From Ophioderma brevispina (taxonomy: Eukaryota; Echinodermata; Ophiuroidea; Amphilepidida; Ophiodermatidae), in NCBI GenBank assembly GCA_023653785.1, contig JAMKCH010035202.1, positions 62,001 to 126,000 of the forward strand: a DNA stretch of 64,000 nt. The letters are read 5' to 3'. Position numbers and translations under genes: made by a program. Below, one piece after another: positions 11,301 through 23,514 of this stretch. Below the pieces are notes generated by a model. The model saw only the letters and a program-made list of their open reading frames with translations. It ran no database searches and was not told the DNA's origin. Numbering within the stretch: the stretch's first letter is position 1; each line of letters starts with the position of its first letter.

Positions 11301-13138
11301 ATTGGCAACAAGAACCCCCGACCCAAGGTTCATATAGGGTGCGTTAACCGTTTGACCATAGGGTGACGTAGGGGTCAACAGCGGGTTCATTGTCGCGGCT
11401 AACACCCTTTCCATACTTTCTCCACAGTTCGAATGTGCTATCGATGCCATTCGGGCACAGTAGTGTGATTGCCAGATGCCTGGCCATATGGCTTGTTCAC
11501 AGATTTTTAATCAACGAAGAATCGTTATAGAGCAGGGGCAAAAAGGGGCAGTCTCTCTAAGCCCTCTTAATATGTCAAAATGCTACTATGTTACACAGTT
11601 AACGTGATCTTGACCATACTTCTTCAGAATAACCCCTAACCCAAGTGCCACACAGGGTGTATACAGATGTGGGGTCACAGGTCACACAGGGGTCATTTAA
11701 GGTCGTCGCTCTAGCCCTCTTTTTTGCTGTTTCTTCTTCTTTCTCTGCCACCAATCAATTGCTATAATCACTAACTTGGTCAGAAGAACCGCGGCCCAAG
11801 GCCCATATGAGGTTTTTTACATGGGGGCAAAGGGCACGTAGGGGTCATTACGATGTCAATTGCATTCTTACCCCCTTTTGGCTGTTTCTTCTTTCTTTCT
11901 TCTTCTCTGCCACAAATCAATTGCTATAATCCCTAAACTTGGTCAGAAGAAACCACTACTAAGGCCCATATGTGGTGTTCACATATTTTTGTCAAAGGTC
12001 ACCTGGTGCCGTAAACGGGCATTCTTTGAAAATATTGATAACCTCACACCCTATATCAAATTGCGAAATCACCCGGGACTTGGTCAGAGAATTGCTGAGC
12101 CAACCCTTATAATGTGTACATAGCTTGGAGGTCAAAGGTCAACATGGACATTGCACGTAGTCACCGGGCAGATAATACCGTGCTTTCTAAAGCACAATCG
12201 ATGTCCTATTTCTTCTTTCTTCCCTTTCTTCTTGTTTGTACCTTGCTTCAAAATGCTACTATGTCAGACGCCTTGGTCATATAGCATCGAGAATTGGCCC
12301 CAAGAACCCCGAACCCCAGGTTTCATAAGGGTGTTTAACAGTTTGACCATAGGGTTTACGTAGGGTCAACATCGGTCAATGTCGCGCTAACACCCTTTTT
12401 CTCCCTACTTCTCCCACAGTTCGCATGTGCTATCGAGGCCATTCGGTCAGCCAAAGTATTGCCAGATCTGGCCATATGGCTTGTTCCATATTTTGACTCC
12501 AAAGTCATTTAGGGTCCAAAAAGGGGCAGTCTCCCTAATCCCTCTTATTTCAAAATGCTACAGGTATACACATTTAACGTGATCCTGACCAGACGTCTTC
12601 AGCTAACCCCGACCCATTGTGCCACACACATTATGTTTGACAGATGGGTCAAAGTCACACAGTGGTCATAGAGTTCAGTCGCTCTACCCTCCTTTTTGCT
12701 GTTTCTCCCACAAATAAATTGCTATATCCCTAGACGGGTCAGAAGACGCTGACCAAGGCCCCTATGAAGTGTTTACAGATTGGTTCCAAATGTCCACGTA
12801 GGGGTCATTACAGGTCAATTCGCTCTTACCCTCCTTTTGGCTGTTTCCTTCTGCCACAAATCATTGCTATACTCACTAGACTTGGTCTAAGAACCATGAC
12901 TAATTCCGCATTATTGGGTGTTCTCAATTTTGGGTCAAAGGTCACCTTGGCCGATTAAAGGGGCATTCTTTGAAATATTGATAGACCCCACACCATATAT
13001 CAATTGCTAGATCACCGGACCTGGTCAGAAGAATTGCTGACCCACCTAATAATGTGTCATAGATGGGGGTTCAAAGGTCACATGGACCGTGCATATCACC
13101 GCATGATATACTCGTGCTTCTAAGCACAATCGATCTAG
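8341..13138. repeat. Five ~950-bp tandem units
   Basis: The anchor hairpin (GTGCTTTCTAAAGCAC or a close variant) occurs at 8,341, 9,292, 10,233, 11,190, 12,180 and 13,114. Spacings are therefore about 951, 941, 957, 990 and 934. Internal order is conserved in every unit. The array stops abruptly at 'atcgatctagtt', where the LINE begins. Confidence 0.85.
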
Positions 13139-16100
13139 TTATGATTGTGATCTCGCGTATCTCACAATTTCAGGGTTACTAAAAACATAAAAGATACCTC
13201 TATGTGGCGCTGACTGAGCTGCTGCCACTTTGTGATTGCTCTGCTCCTGTTTTTCTGCAATTTTTGATGGTATCTGAGTTCTCATCACCATACTAACTTC
13301 TACCAGTTGTCGTGTTAATGCCTGGGTTCTACTGAGCCTATATTTTCTACAATTGGATCTTTGTAAAAAGTTGTTTTTTGATGATGATTTTTCAGCCGTG
13401 TGTGTGATTGTATTGCTAACTGTTACTGTGCACACTGGTTTACATATGCTCCATCTTGGAGTATCACTCAGAGTCATTGCAAATGATTGACATCCATACC
13501 AAGCCCACTCACTACTCAATGTATTGGACTGTTTCCACATCAGCATCACCTCAATGAGCACCTACATGTACAATACAATATAGCAGAGCTGAGTTGCTCA
13601 GCCTTGCCTCTGTGTCTAGAAACATGAAGATACGCATAAATAAACTTCTTCCCCCTCAAAGATCTGATATTTTGTTCATTCAGAAGGTCGGCGTTCTGGA
13701 TCAAAAATTAGGCGTAAATCTTCTGACAGGAACTTGTGCTACATTTTCTGAGTCCCTCATGGAAATACTCAAAATCCTATACCAGTTCACTCGAAGCTAC
13801 TACTCTCACTCCTCTCCCAGAGGAAGCAGAAATTTTGCGTGCCAGAAACTGCTCAACCTTAGGATCAATTCCCGCGTTTCTCTCCATTTGACAATATTAC
13901 TGTTCATGTGTGGAACGCAAACTCCATACGGGAACAAAACATTACTCTTTTAGATCATGTTTCTGTCCCATGAGTAGATATCATGAATTATAGTGGAAAC
14001 CAAGTTAATGTGGATGCCCCGTATCATTGGTGGGTTACCCTCCCGGTTGAATTTTTCAATTACCCACGTGGTAGTACTACTTATGGAGGCGGCATTGGAA
14101 TCCGGGTGGCCAAAAAGTTCTTTAAAATCTAAGGCCCCTACCATCTTATATATCAATTCAATCACCTTCGAACACTGTTAGGTCACCCTCAAAAACCATA
14201 TCCAAATTGTTTGGTTAATAATTATACCACCGCCATCTCATCTCGTGTAAACAAGTTTAGAACTTCTGAATTTTTAGAAGAATTTGATCTTCCTAGATAA
14301 AGTCTGTGTACACACACCACATAAATCCATCCTAATTGGGGACTTTAACTTCCCTTGGTCAGCCTGGAAAAAGTGACACTAATAGGTTCTGCATAGCTCT
14401 TGAGACTCTGGATTCGACAACTGGTGAAAGATCATACGCATACAGCAGGTCATATCCTTGATCTTGTGATATCCAGAGTATTTGAGGATGATCTTGTTCA
14501 TAATGTTGAAGTTGATCCGGATGCTCTCCAGGATGGCTGGACTCTATTGATTACCACTAGCTAATCACATGTTCCCTCCGCTGTACCAACCTAAGCCCTT
14601 ACCATAACCAAAACCTTTCGTGAATATGGCAAAAATGATCATGCAGGGGTTTCGCAATTTGTTAAATGCCAACATGAATCATTTCCCGCTTCTGACGATC
14701 CTGATGTCCTTGTGAAATCCATCCTTCAACACCATAACATCTTCTGTTTTAAGTGAAGTGAGCCCTTTGATCACAAGCCATGGTCGTCAAGCATAGGAGC
14801 TTCCCTGGTATGACGAGGTGGATCCACGAAGCAGACTGAAATGCGCAGACTGGAACTACACCGATGGAAGAAAAGTCGATCTGAAGAGGACCAGAACATT
14901 AGACTGCAACGGAACTGGTTGCACACTCATAATGGAATCTAAGATCAGGTTTTCACTTAATAAGGTGCATCTCTTCCAACTCTAAGAAATGTACGCACTA
15001 TCACCACGGCCCTTCTTAATAACCTTCCAAGATCTTACCTATTCTGATTCCAACATGACCTTCCAACAAGTTTCTTGACTTTTTCATAGAGAAAGTCGAA
15101 AAAATCCGGGATGATGTAGTTCTAAAGATGCCTCTGCCAGTGCCAATCTAAGTGTATGACACTGTATCTCAATGTTTTCTGTCCGAACTTCAGTTGCTTG
15201 GAAGTGACGACGTTGCTGATATAACAGGCATTTCTAAATAAATCTTGTTCCTTGGATACAATCCAATCTTGGCTTGTCAAAGAGAACCTGACACTTGGCG
15301 TCCCTTAATCACAAATTGTTAATAATTGCTTCTCTTTCCACGGGCCTTTTCTCCATCTGCTTCTGAAAAGATCTATTATTACGAATTCAAACACCCGTGA
15401 TTAAGAAGAGCAAATGCTGACAGAATTGTCTTAAAAACTATCGGCCTATAGCCAACCTTCCCTTTTCTTCTCTCTAAAGTCCATTGAGAAGGCATCGTCA
15501 CGTCATTATGGACCATGTGGAACAGTCACTAATATCCTGGTGAGCATCTTCAATCTGCGTACAAGCGTCATCATAGTACAGAGACTGCTTTTCTTAGGTC
15601 AAGAATGGTCTTCTCTGCTCCCTTGATAAAAATAAAGCTGTCCTCATGGTCCTTCTCGACATATCTGCTGCATTCGACACAGTCGATCACGATATGTTGT
15701 TTTTGGCAGACGGGAATCAAAATTTGCATCAAGTCCATGGCTCAATCATGTTTTCCACCTACCTAATAGATCGCGGCCACACATTGTCCTATTGAGGCGG
15801 CATTTCTCTGATGGACCATGTTTTGAGATATTTCTTTGCCGCCGGGCTCATCATCGGCCCCCATGGGTTTTAGTTTGTATACATCCCCCGTGTGGCAATA
15901 GTGCGTGCTTTGATATTCTTTTCCCCACGCTTATGCTGATGCTTACCACTTTATCCGAGTTTTATCCCAGATCTGAGGGTGATTGTCAACGCGTACTCCC
16001 AGGTTATCTTCTTGCATTGACGTTATCAATGCATGGATGATTCATAACACGCTTCGTTTAAACCAGGATAAGACGGAGTTCTTTCTTATAGATAATAGAA

Positions 16101-16895
16101 ATGTTTCGGCTGCTGCTCTTTCCAACTACTTTGAAGTTAGGTGATTTATCCATCCCGAGAATCAACCATCAATCAAGAATCTTGGCGTCACTTTCGATGA
16201 GTCTCTCCTATGTATTCTCAAGTCAACTCTATTGAACTCTTTAAATTTTCACATACATAACCTCTGGCATATACGGCGTTTCCATCATCACCACTGATGC
16301 ATGTCGCATGTTGTTAGAGGACTGGGTTCTTTTCCCGCCTTGACTATGCAAACCCTCTTCTTCTTGGCTTGCGTGAGGCTGACCGTTACTCGCGTCAACG
16401 CCTGCAAAACAGGCTGCGCGGTGGTGATGGCTTTGCGGAACGGGACCATCCTCTACTGAACTTGCTTAGGGAACGCATTGGCTCCCTGTTAGACAAGAAT
16501 TCTATACAAACTCATGCTGTACATCTACAAAGCCTTAAATGTTATGGCTCCAGTTATCTTTCAGCCATGATGCATCTCCCAGAACACAGATCCTGCTGAT
16601 ATAGGCAAGACTGGCGCTCATCATCAGAGCGTACCCGGCTCATGTTTCGAGATCTCTGCAAACGAGCTTGGTGCCATGAGCCTTTACAATCGCTGGCCTG
16701 CTCGTACCCTTTGGAACGATCTCCCTGTATCTCTCCGTGAAGTGCAGTCCCTTGCCTTGTTCAAGCGACAGCTGAAAACTTGCTTGTTTCATAATTTTGT
16801 TCTTTGTTTTGCCCCTGTCATATTTTTGTAAAGGCGCGCGCTCCTCTCCGTTCTTCGTGGAGCGCTTATATAAATGCTCTTGTAATATAATTTTG
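13139..16895 (+). mobile_element. Decayed L2/CR1-type LINE retrotransposon
   Basis: This is a non-LTR retrotransposon encoding an apurinic-type endonuclease and a reverse transcriptase, read across several frames. Endonuclease words are VWNANSIREQ (~13,905), GGGIGIRVAKKF (~14,085), LIGDFNFPW (~14,335) and DHTHTAGHILDLVI (~14,430). RT words are SAYKRHHSTETAFL (15,554), LLDISAAFDTVDHDM (15,652), YADA where YADD is expected (15,932), NLGVTFDE (~16,180) and the C-terminal WNDLPVSLRE...FKRQLKTCLF (~16,700-16,790). HSTETA, AAFDTVDH and the terminal LPVSLR block are typical of the CR1/L2 group. The tail GAGCGCTTATATAAATGCT also suits L2-like 3' ends. Frameshifts and stops are many and a catalytic Asp is lost, so it is inactive. 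The 5' ~450 bases probably hold the remains of ORF1. Confidence 0.85.
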
Positions 16896-16974
16896 ACCCT
16901 AATCACTGTACGACGCGCGTACACAAAACGCCTGTTGTAAAAAAGATTAAACCACCCTTTTGTACGCGTTTTTC

Positions 16975-17013
16975 TTGTTCACGCATCATATCCACCTTTG
17001 AATACCGTGGCCC
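16975..17013 (+). repeat. Third copy of the TGTTCACGCATCATATCC block
   Basis: TGTTCACGCATCATATCC, then CCTTTGAA and GTGGCCCC, matches 205-238 almost base for base in direct orientation. It matches 2,382-2,405 in inverted orientation. Confidence 0.6.
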
Positions 17014-17559
17014 CTTGGCGCATAAATTTAATTGAAAAATACAAGATTAATGTCATTTCACCATCTCCTATAAAAACAGTAGGCCTATCTCAGCAAAGTC
17101 CCTTCAGAGCACTTTAAGTGGTCATAAAATTTAAAATAAAAATGATTCAATGCATTTCACACCATATCCCTAAAAAAATTGCCTAGATGAGGTATAGACG
17201 TATACATGTACACAACGTGATGTTCATACGCTTTATTATAGCAATACTATAGATTTTTCCCTATTTCTAGGATTCTACTTGAGAAATTTTGACTTTAAAA
17301 ATTTAAAAAAAAAAAAAAAAAAACTTTCTGGGACCCTGGTTTTTACAGTGCTATTTAAACCGTAACAAGCAAAACCCTTTTAATGATTTTACAAAGAAGC
17401 GTCTCCTTAACCTAGATAAATGTAAATTCTGTACTGATAGGCCGAATTGCAAGAAGTTTGTGCCAGTTTAGAGTGGGCATAAGTTTTGTACCATCGCAAT
17501 TTTGCCTGTGCCGGCCTCTTTCTTTATTTCTTTGCTCCACACAAATCCATTCGATAACC

Positions 17560-18245
17560 ATGGACATGACGCAAATTGGGCGACGAAGCTCTTTTATTTT
17601 TACAACCCTGTAGATTTTAACACCAACAAATAATATGCTTTAATTAAACTGACGCATTTCTAAACTAATATTTGCCTGTGTTAGCAACTTAACACCATGC
17701 ACCACAGTATCTTATCTTCTTGAGACTGTCGCTTTTTTGGTTTTCAAGCATGATTTTAAGTTCAAGTGCATTCTAAAATAATAGTTTACCTGTGTTAGAA
17801 TTTTAATACCACATGAAACTGATGCTTTTCTAAAATGATATTTTGCTTGTGCTAAGATTTTAACACCACATAATACTATTTTTTTAAACTGACACTTTTT
17901 TAACTAATGATTTTGAATGTGCAAAGAACTTAACACCACACAATACTGTCTTTTGTGAAACTGACAATTTTTGCCAGTGTGAGTTTAAGTTCAAGCACAT
18001 TCTAAAATAATATTTTACCTGTTCTAGGATTTTAACGCCTCATGCTCATAATACTCTCTTCCTTGAAACTGGCGCTTTTTCTAAGAATAATGTTTTGCTT
18101 GGGCTGGGATTTTAACACCAAGAAATACTCTTTTTCTAGAAACTGACGCTTTTCTAAACTAATATTTGCCTGTGCTAGGAACTTAACACCCCACATGACA
18201 TAATGCTATATTTCTAGAAACTGACCCCTTTTTCAAGCGTGATTT
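17560..18245. repeat. ~70-bp minisatellite, about nine degenerate copies
   Basis: The recurring unit is 'aaactgacgcttttctaaa', 'taatatttgcctgtgctagga', 'acttaacaccacataatact'. Copies begin near 17,585, 17,650, 17,770, 17,820, 17,885, 17,950, 18,070 and 18,130, ending near 18,230. Unit length drifts between about 60 and 80. No coding is visible. Confidence 0.75.
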
Positions 18246-18249
18246 TAAG

Positions 18250-20980
18250 TTCAAGCTCCGCCGCCACACGGCCTGACCCCGGTGTATGACCACCGCAGTT
18301 CAATGCACCATACCAGCACACGATCACCCGGCACATTTTTATCGGTAAGCACGATACGCTGCAATGCGTGTCCGTATATTCCCGGGAAGTTTCCCTCAAC
18401 GGTTCGCCTGATTTGCCTAGTATGTACTTTTGCGATAAAAATATGCTTCCTCTTTATAAAAAGGGAATATTGTCCGATAATTAATTATTAAAATTTATAA
18501 GCCTTATTTCATTGATTCTTAGTTGAATTCTATAGAACTACATTTTTAAATTGTTTAACTAGTAAAATAAGTTGTTAAGTTTTTTTTGTTATTATTAAGC
18601 TTTATAATTCTTTTGCATTAACTTAATATAATTCCTCCGCTGTTTCGAAATGAACTGTTTTAAGCCTATTATAATTTTTAATAAATAATTGTTATAATCT
18701 TAATGTCAAAATTAGTACAATTCCCGCCTAGGCATTACAGATTTATATTTTAAAATTAGATTTGTGATATAATTAGGTAATTTTTTATTATAGGCCTACT
18801 ATAAAAACTATTTGTGAAAGCGCTTTAAGGCCATGGCATAACGCGCCTATATAAATCTCTGCTACTATTATGATTATTTTATCTAGATAGACAAATTAAC
18901 ATAATAATAACCAAAATACATTTGTTAGTACACATAAAAAACATTGCTCTCCATCTATCTACTTTACTAATATTGGTGATATTATGTCGCCAGTTTTCTT
19001 ATAAAACCCTTCCAAACTATAATACGAGTTGGCACACATGCTCCTCAACTACTTATCGCCGTACAATACGAATATTAGCAACAATTACAATTACAATCAT
19101 CAAAAGGATCAATTTGAAACGCAATTCTTGGTGAATCTGAGTAGATCTGACTAAAATTATTTAATATTAAACATGCGGTGACGTGGCATTGATATTTCGT
19201 TACTAAGTTGGGATTAAGGTTTGCGAACTGTGTTTAAGACCAATGCCGACGTATCCGCTAAAAATCGACTCATTTGCCCCAAGTTTTGATCATTCCAATT
19301 CATTTATCTCCAAACAGACCTCTACAGCTTTTGGTAGATAGTAGAAAACTCTATTTGGAGCGACTTTTCTCATCCAACAAAAATGTTGGATGAGGAATTT
19401 TTGAGAAACAAAAAAGGTTGAACTTTGAATAGTTTGGGATTGTTTTTTTCAAATTGGCCGTTGCCTTTCTCTCTTCAGCATACCACAAGTAATGATCGCG
19501 TGGAAGAGATTTATGGTACCGTTGTGGATGTTTTGTACAGATGACCAGTAATTTAGCCCTCGTCCAACCCCCCGTCAAAGATCTTTGCCCATCACCGAAC
19601 CCGAGTCGGTGAGGTTGTATCAATTTGCATTCATAGTCAACATTCGTAAATAAGCCACAAAACGATTCTGAAATTAAAGGCCGAAGTCTGGACAGGAGAG
19701 GAGTGCTGTGCAGGTGCATTGTAATGCCTGTTGTCCGGAGCTCTGCAGCACCAGCCATGGCACTGCATGATGGCAAGTGCTGTGATGCTGTGTCACTGGA
19801 GTGGATGTATCCTATGAACGGGGGCTGTGGCCTGTGTGGGCTTCTATGTCAGAATCACCAAGCATCATCAAAGCTAGACCTGGTCATTGTTCGTGAATGC
19901 AAATTGCCCAAGAGCTTTGTGTATGATGTGTTTTGAATTTTTTCATACTATATAGCATTGTTTATGGCTTTCACTGTTTAGTCTACTGTTCAACAAAACC
20001 AGGCTGAACCAGCAACGCCATACACCATTGTAGTGTACATCAAACCATGAAACAGTCATTGTACGTTTGGTACAACAAACTTGGGGGAAGTAATTTATAT
20101 TCGATTCTGCCACCACTTAAAATTTGACACCTTTAACATGCGGTTTATTCCGTTTAACGTTGCCTAATTCGTATCCTGTGGCAGAATCCTAATTTGCAAG
20201 CAGTTGGATATCCTCCATGCTAAAAGTGGGGACCCGATCAATTCATGGTCCGATTTAGGTTTCTGGAATTTCTTTGTTGTTTGTCACCTTTGATGTCATT
20301 GTTTGATCACCTAACTCACTGACGGAATAAAGCTCGTTAACGTAATAAGCACATGAGGGCGATGGGTATGTTGGGCCACACTGACATCACAGGGCATAAC
20401 AAGATATTGCCTTGGTTTCTTTCTCCCTCACATGGATCACATTGAATCCACCAAAAACATCAGATTCCAATTTTGATTTCAATCAGCCCAGTCCATTTGG
20501 ATATTAGAAGCCAAATGTGACTATATTTAGAGAATAAAGGTTTATTTGGGGATCCGCTACCTCTCTTTTACGATGAAAACTGAAACCAGGCGATACCATT
20601 ATTTTAAGTGGAAGAAAATGTGTCGCAGGTTGGCATTCGTCATACGAAGAGTACCGGTGTGAAAGCAGTATAGTCCGGCGGGAACCACAGTCGGTGCTCA
20701 TAGTGATCCAGACTAAAGCGTGAAACTAATGTTGCGTGAAGAGTCACTGAATTGATTGCTCTATTCTTTACCATTGTACCCGGACTATAGTACGCCAGAC
20801 TATAATTCAGAAAATTGTCCTTCAATCATTTTCGCTAAATCATCAATCATACCTTTATGGTTCTCATTCTTTAAACAAGCTTTATCATTATTAGTGACTG
20901 AGATTTATAAATATAAGTTCATTTTGATGAATAAAAATCGTCCATCAAGACTAACTAGTCCTTAAAATGTTCAATCCAAA
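18250..20980. other. No gene seen; AT-rich DNA
   Basis: Only short open frames occur. The opposed frames at 19,351-19,776 (minus) and 19,703-19,936 (plus) have no recognisable domain or splice context. A TAGGCCTA palindrome lies at 18,791-18,798. Confidence 0.55.
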
Positions 20981-20984
20981 GTTA

Positions 20985-21595
20985 GAGATGAACTAGTTTT
21001 CGCTGAGCTAACCTTTTGTCCCTTTCTTCATCTTTTAACATTTGTACATTATCGTATAGCAGCTAACGTAAAGGTTAGGCCGCTGTACAGGGACTTGTTA
21101 TCCACAATAAGCTACGCCATCTAAAACCAATCCACCATCATGTGTCCATCTTGTGTCACCCTTCTTTCACCCAAAAGTGCTTATTGGAGAATCGGTAATG
21201 TTTGTTTGATGAACACACCAACGCGTGGTCGACCTTTGACCCATCAAACTCCGAAACTGGCAACCGCTCACTCATGACAGTTTTATGGAGTAAAATAATT
21301 CTGATTTGAAAATTCATCCGATTAGTACATTTTTTCGTCGTTTGGGATGAAACATGTGAGGATTTCTTGTTCTGTATTATTGTAAGATGCACAGAGTCAT
21401 GTTTTAGTAGCTTTGTATTCTTTGACTAATGTCAGATGACTTTCATTTGGTGTTTTGGCCTTATTGTGGATACCAGTCCCTGTACAGCGGCATAACCTTT
21501 ACGGGTTAGCTGATATACTATAATGTCCAAATGTTAAAAGATGTGAAAAGACAAAAAGGTTTTCTCAGCGAACTAGAGTTAAATGGGTTTCAGTG
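20985..21595. mobile_element. Inverted-repeat element, ~130-bp arms
   Basis: The left arm (20,985-21,115) contains ATCTTTTAACATTTG, TACATTAT, CAGCTAACGTAAAGG, CCGCTGTACAGGGACT and ATCCACAATAAG. The right arm (21,462-21,595) holds the same words as reverse complement. The loop of about 345 bases carries no domain. It is consistent with a non-autonomous fold-back DNA transposon, with the superfamily unclear. Confidence 0.7.
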
Positions 21596-21787
21596 GGCCA
21601 AGGGGAAAAAAAATCGTGTAATTGGTATATTCACTATGCAATTTTCGCTTATTTCATTCATAGAAAGTATTGAATTGCTGAATGATAAAATTTCAGCCAA
21701 CTGTCAATATTCTTATGTACCAGAGTCTGATATGAATAAAGGTTTAGCAGTAAGCACCAATCTGTTTATAATAGCCCTGTACATTGG

Positions 21788-22076
21788 CAGTGGCGGCGCC
21801 ACGGGGGCTTCCCCCCAATTTTTTCTTCTTCCCCTAGTTTGCCCCCCCCCGGCCCGAAAGAAAAATGAGGGATTTTTGACAAAAATTCGGCGATTTTGGG
21901 GCAAAAATCCGCCAAATTTTTTAGGAAAACTGAGCGTTTTGGCCAAAATTGGTTAAAAAAATCTCCAAATATTTGTTACTCTCTTCCCCAAAAAAGTTTC
22001 CTTAAAAATTTCCCTCCCCCCCCAAAAAAAATTCACTGTTAGCCCCCATAAAAAAAGAGGTCGGCGCCGCCCACTG
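21788..22076. mobile_element. hAT-like MITE (CAGTGGCGGCGCC termini)
   Basis: The left end CAGTGGCGGCGCCACGG is matched by the reverse complement of the right end, CAGTGGGCGGCGCCGACC. CAGTGGCG-type termini are frequent in hAT elements. The interior is C/G homopolymer-rich and non-coding. I could not find a clean 8-bp target duplication. Confidence 0.55.
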
Positions 22077-22079
22077 AAT

Positions 22080-23280
22080 GTGCATGAACTGTTTACATTT
22101 TGCATGTACAATTGTTGAAGTTACATGCATCCGGTGCATGTAATTCTGTATTCGAAGCCTGCCGCCCGGGTAATTTATCAGCAATCCTGCTTTTTCTTTG
22201 GCTGATTTTTTCCCTGTTCTGACCACGGGAGATAAAAAACTGATTGACACTGCTGCTACTTGTGACCGTTTCCTTCCCCTCAGGAGAACCCCTAAGCTGA
22301 TGGACTTGAACGCTTCCCGTTCCATGAAATTTAAATTTTTTAAAATCACGAAATGAGTCCTATTACAAGGTTTCTATAGTCCTGAAAGTCGTGGACATTT
22401 TGGATTTTTTGTGAGATATACCATTTTTGGGAAATGTAAATTTTCTCAGTTTAAATTATAATTTGTTTAGTTTTTAAAGGGGGATGGCCCGATTTAGTCT
22501 ATAAGTTTTTTCATCTTGATAGAATGGCCTTCACCCAAACCCCCATCTGTCAAGGTTTTTCGCGCCGATATTCAACCCGTTTGATGTGAAAATCTAAAAA
22601 CGTGATTTTGCAATCCCCATATAGTACTGTGTAAAATTAATATTGGTCACCAAAAAGGGCACATTTTTTGCCTTCATAACAGCCAACCAAACATCCTTTA
22701 GTAGCCCTAAGATTTCATTCAGAGTACATGAGAAAATAGCAGCTTTCTCTGATACCAATACTTTGACCACTTCCGGTAAAATCTAATCTGTGGTCCCTGG
22801 GGATGAGGGCCATTAGTGAATTCGGGCCATGACCTTTAAAGTCCCACTTCTGGTAAAATTTCTTTTGTTTTTCTATTGTTTTTTTTTTTTTTAATTTAAA
22901 CAAAGTTCTTTTGGTTTTCTATGTTTTTTTTTAACTTTAAAACGTCAGGTGATCTCAAAATGACGAAATGTTACGGACCCGTTGAACCGTTGTACTTCTC
23001 AACTCAATAATCATAATTAAAGGTGCAAGAACGCATCCATAGTATTAATATTATTGTCCAATCAGGAAATTAAACCTGTGCATGTTAGTTTTGTGCATGT
23101 AAATCTAAATTTAAGAGTTAGAGCACGGGCATTGACTTTTTAATTTGCATTTCAAATACTCCACAATGCTGTAGCTGTGTAATCATGTATTTAGATAAAT
23201 AAAAAAGGTATTGGTTTAGCCTCTGGTCCGTGTATCTATCGTGTCAGATCACACAGACGCAAGCATTATTTTCAAGGGGC
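22080..23280. other. No gene seen
   Basis: AT-rich with homopolymer runs. Open frames are short and lack domains. Confidence 0.5.
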
Positions 23281-23286
23281 ACTACC

Positions 23287-23453
23287 CAGTGCTCGATTTA
23301 GAGGGTTTTACAGCACAAATGCATGTAACTTTGCCTCTGTGCATGCGAAATTTTCCCTGTGGATGCATTAAATTGTGTATTTTTTCAGCCCATTTTTATT
23401 GGAAAAATCAGGGGGTTGTGGCACATAAATTTATTTTTCTAAATCGAGCCCTA
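23287..23453. mobile_element. hAT-like MITE with near-perfect 8-bp target duplication
   Basis: The left terminus CAGTGCTCGATTTAGA pairs with the right terminus, which reads TAGGGCTCGATTTAGA on the minus strand. The flanks are GCACTACC (left) and GCACTACT (right), seven of eight identical, as expected for a hAT insertion. The 167-bp body is too short to encode protein. Confidence 0.7.
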
Positions 23454-23514
23454 GCACTACTGACCTCCCTTGACCCCACCAAACCAGAGATCACGGTTGA
23501 TTGAAGCAATATAG

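Larger units (their letters stand above)
2600..13138. repeat. ~10.5-kb tandem array of long repeat units
   Basis: The same blocks recur in order many times: a hairpin GTGCTTTCTAAAGCAC, 'atcgatgcctagtt', a T/C-rich run with 'cttcaaaatgctac', 'gaccataggg', 'gggcagtctctcta', several 'cactagacttggtcagaagaacc', 'ggggtcaaaggtcac' and 'cattctttgaaa'. Units to the right of 8,341 are ~950 bases long; those to the left are scrambled or shorter. No coding capacity is seen, and the many short open frames are repeat shadows. Copies differ mainly by 1-2 base indels. It is probably satellite-like or an amplified transposon derivative. Confidence 0.85.

Noticed and set aside
2833..12958. About twenty short frames in the tandem array
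   Set aside because: They restate the same repeat in shifting frames, differ by indels between copies and show no domain or codon-level conservation.
13139..13561. 140-codon minus-strand frame at the LINE's 5' end
   Set aside because: It lies antisense to a + strand LINE and has no domain; most likely a shadow of the LINE's 5' region.
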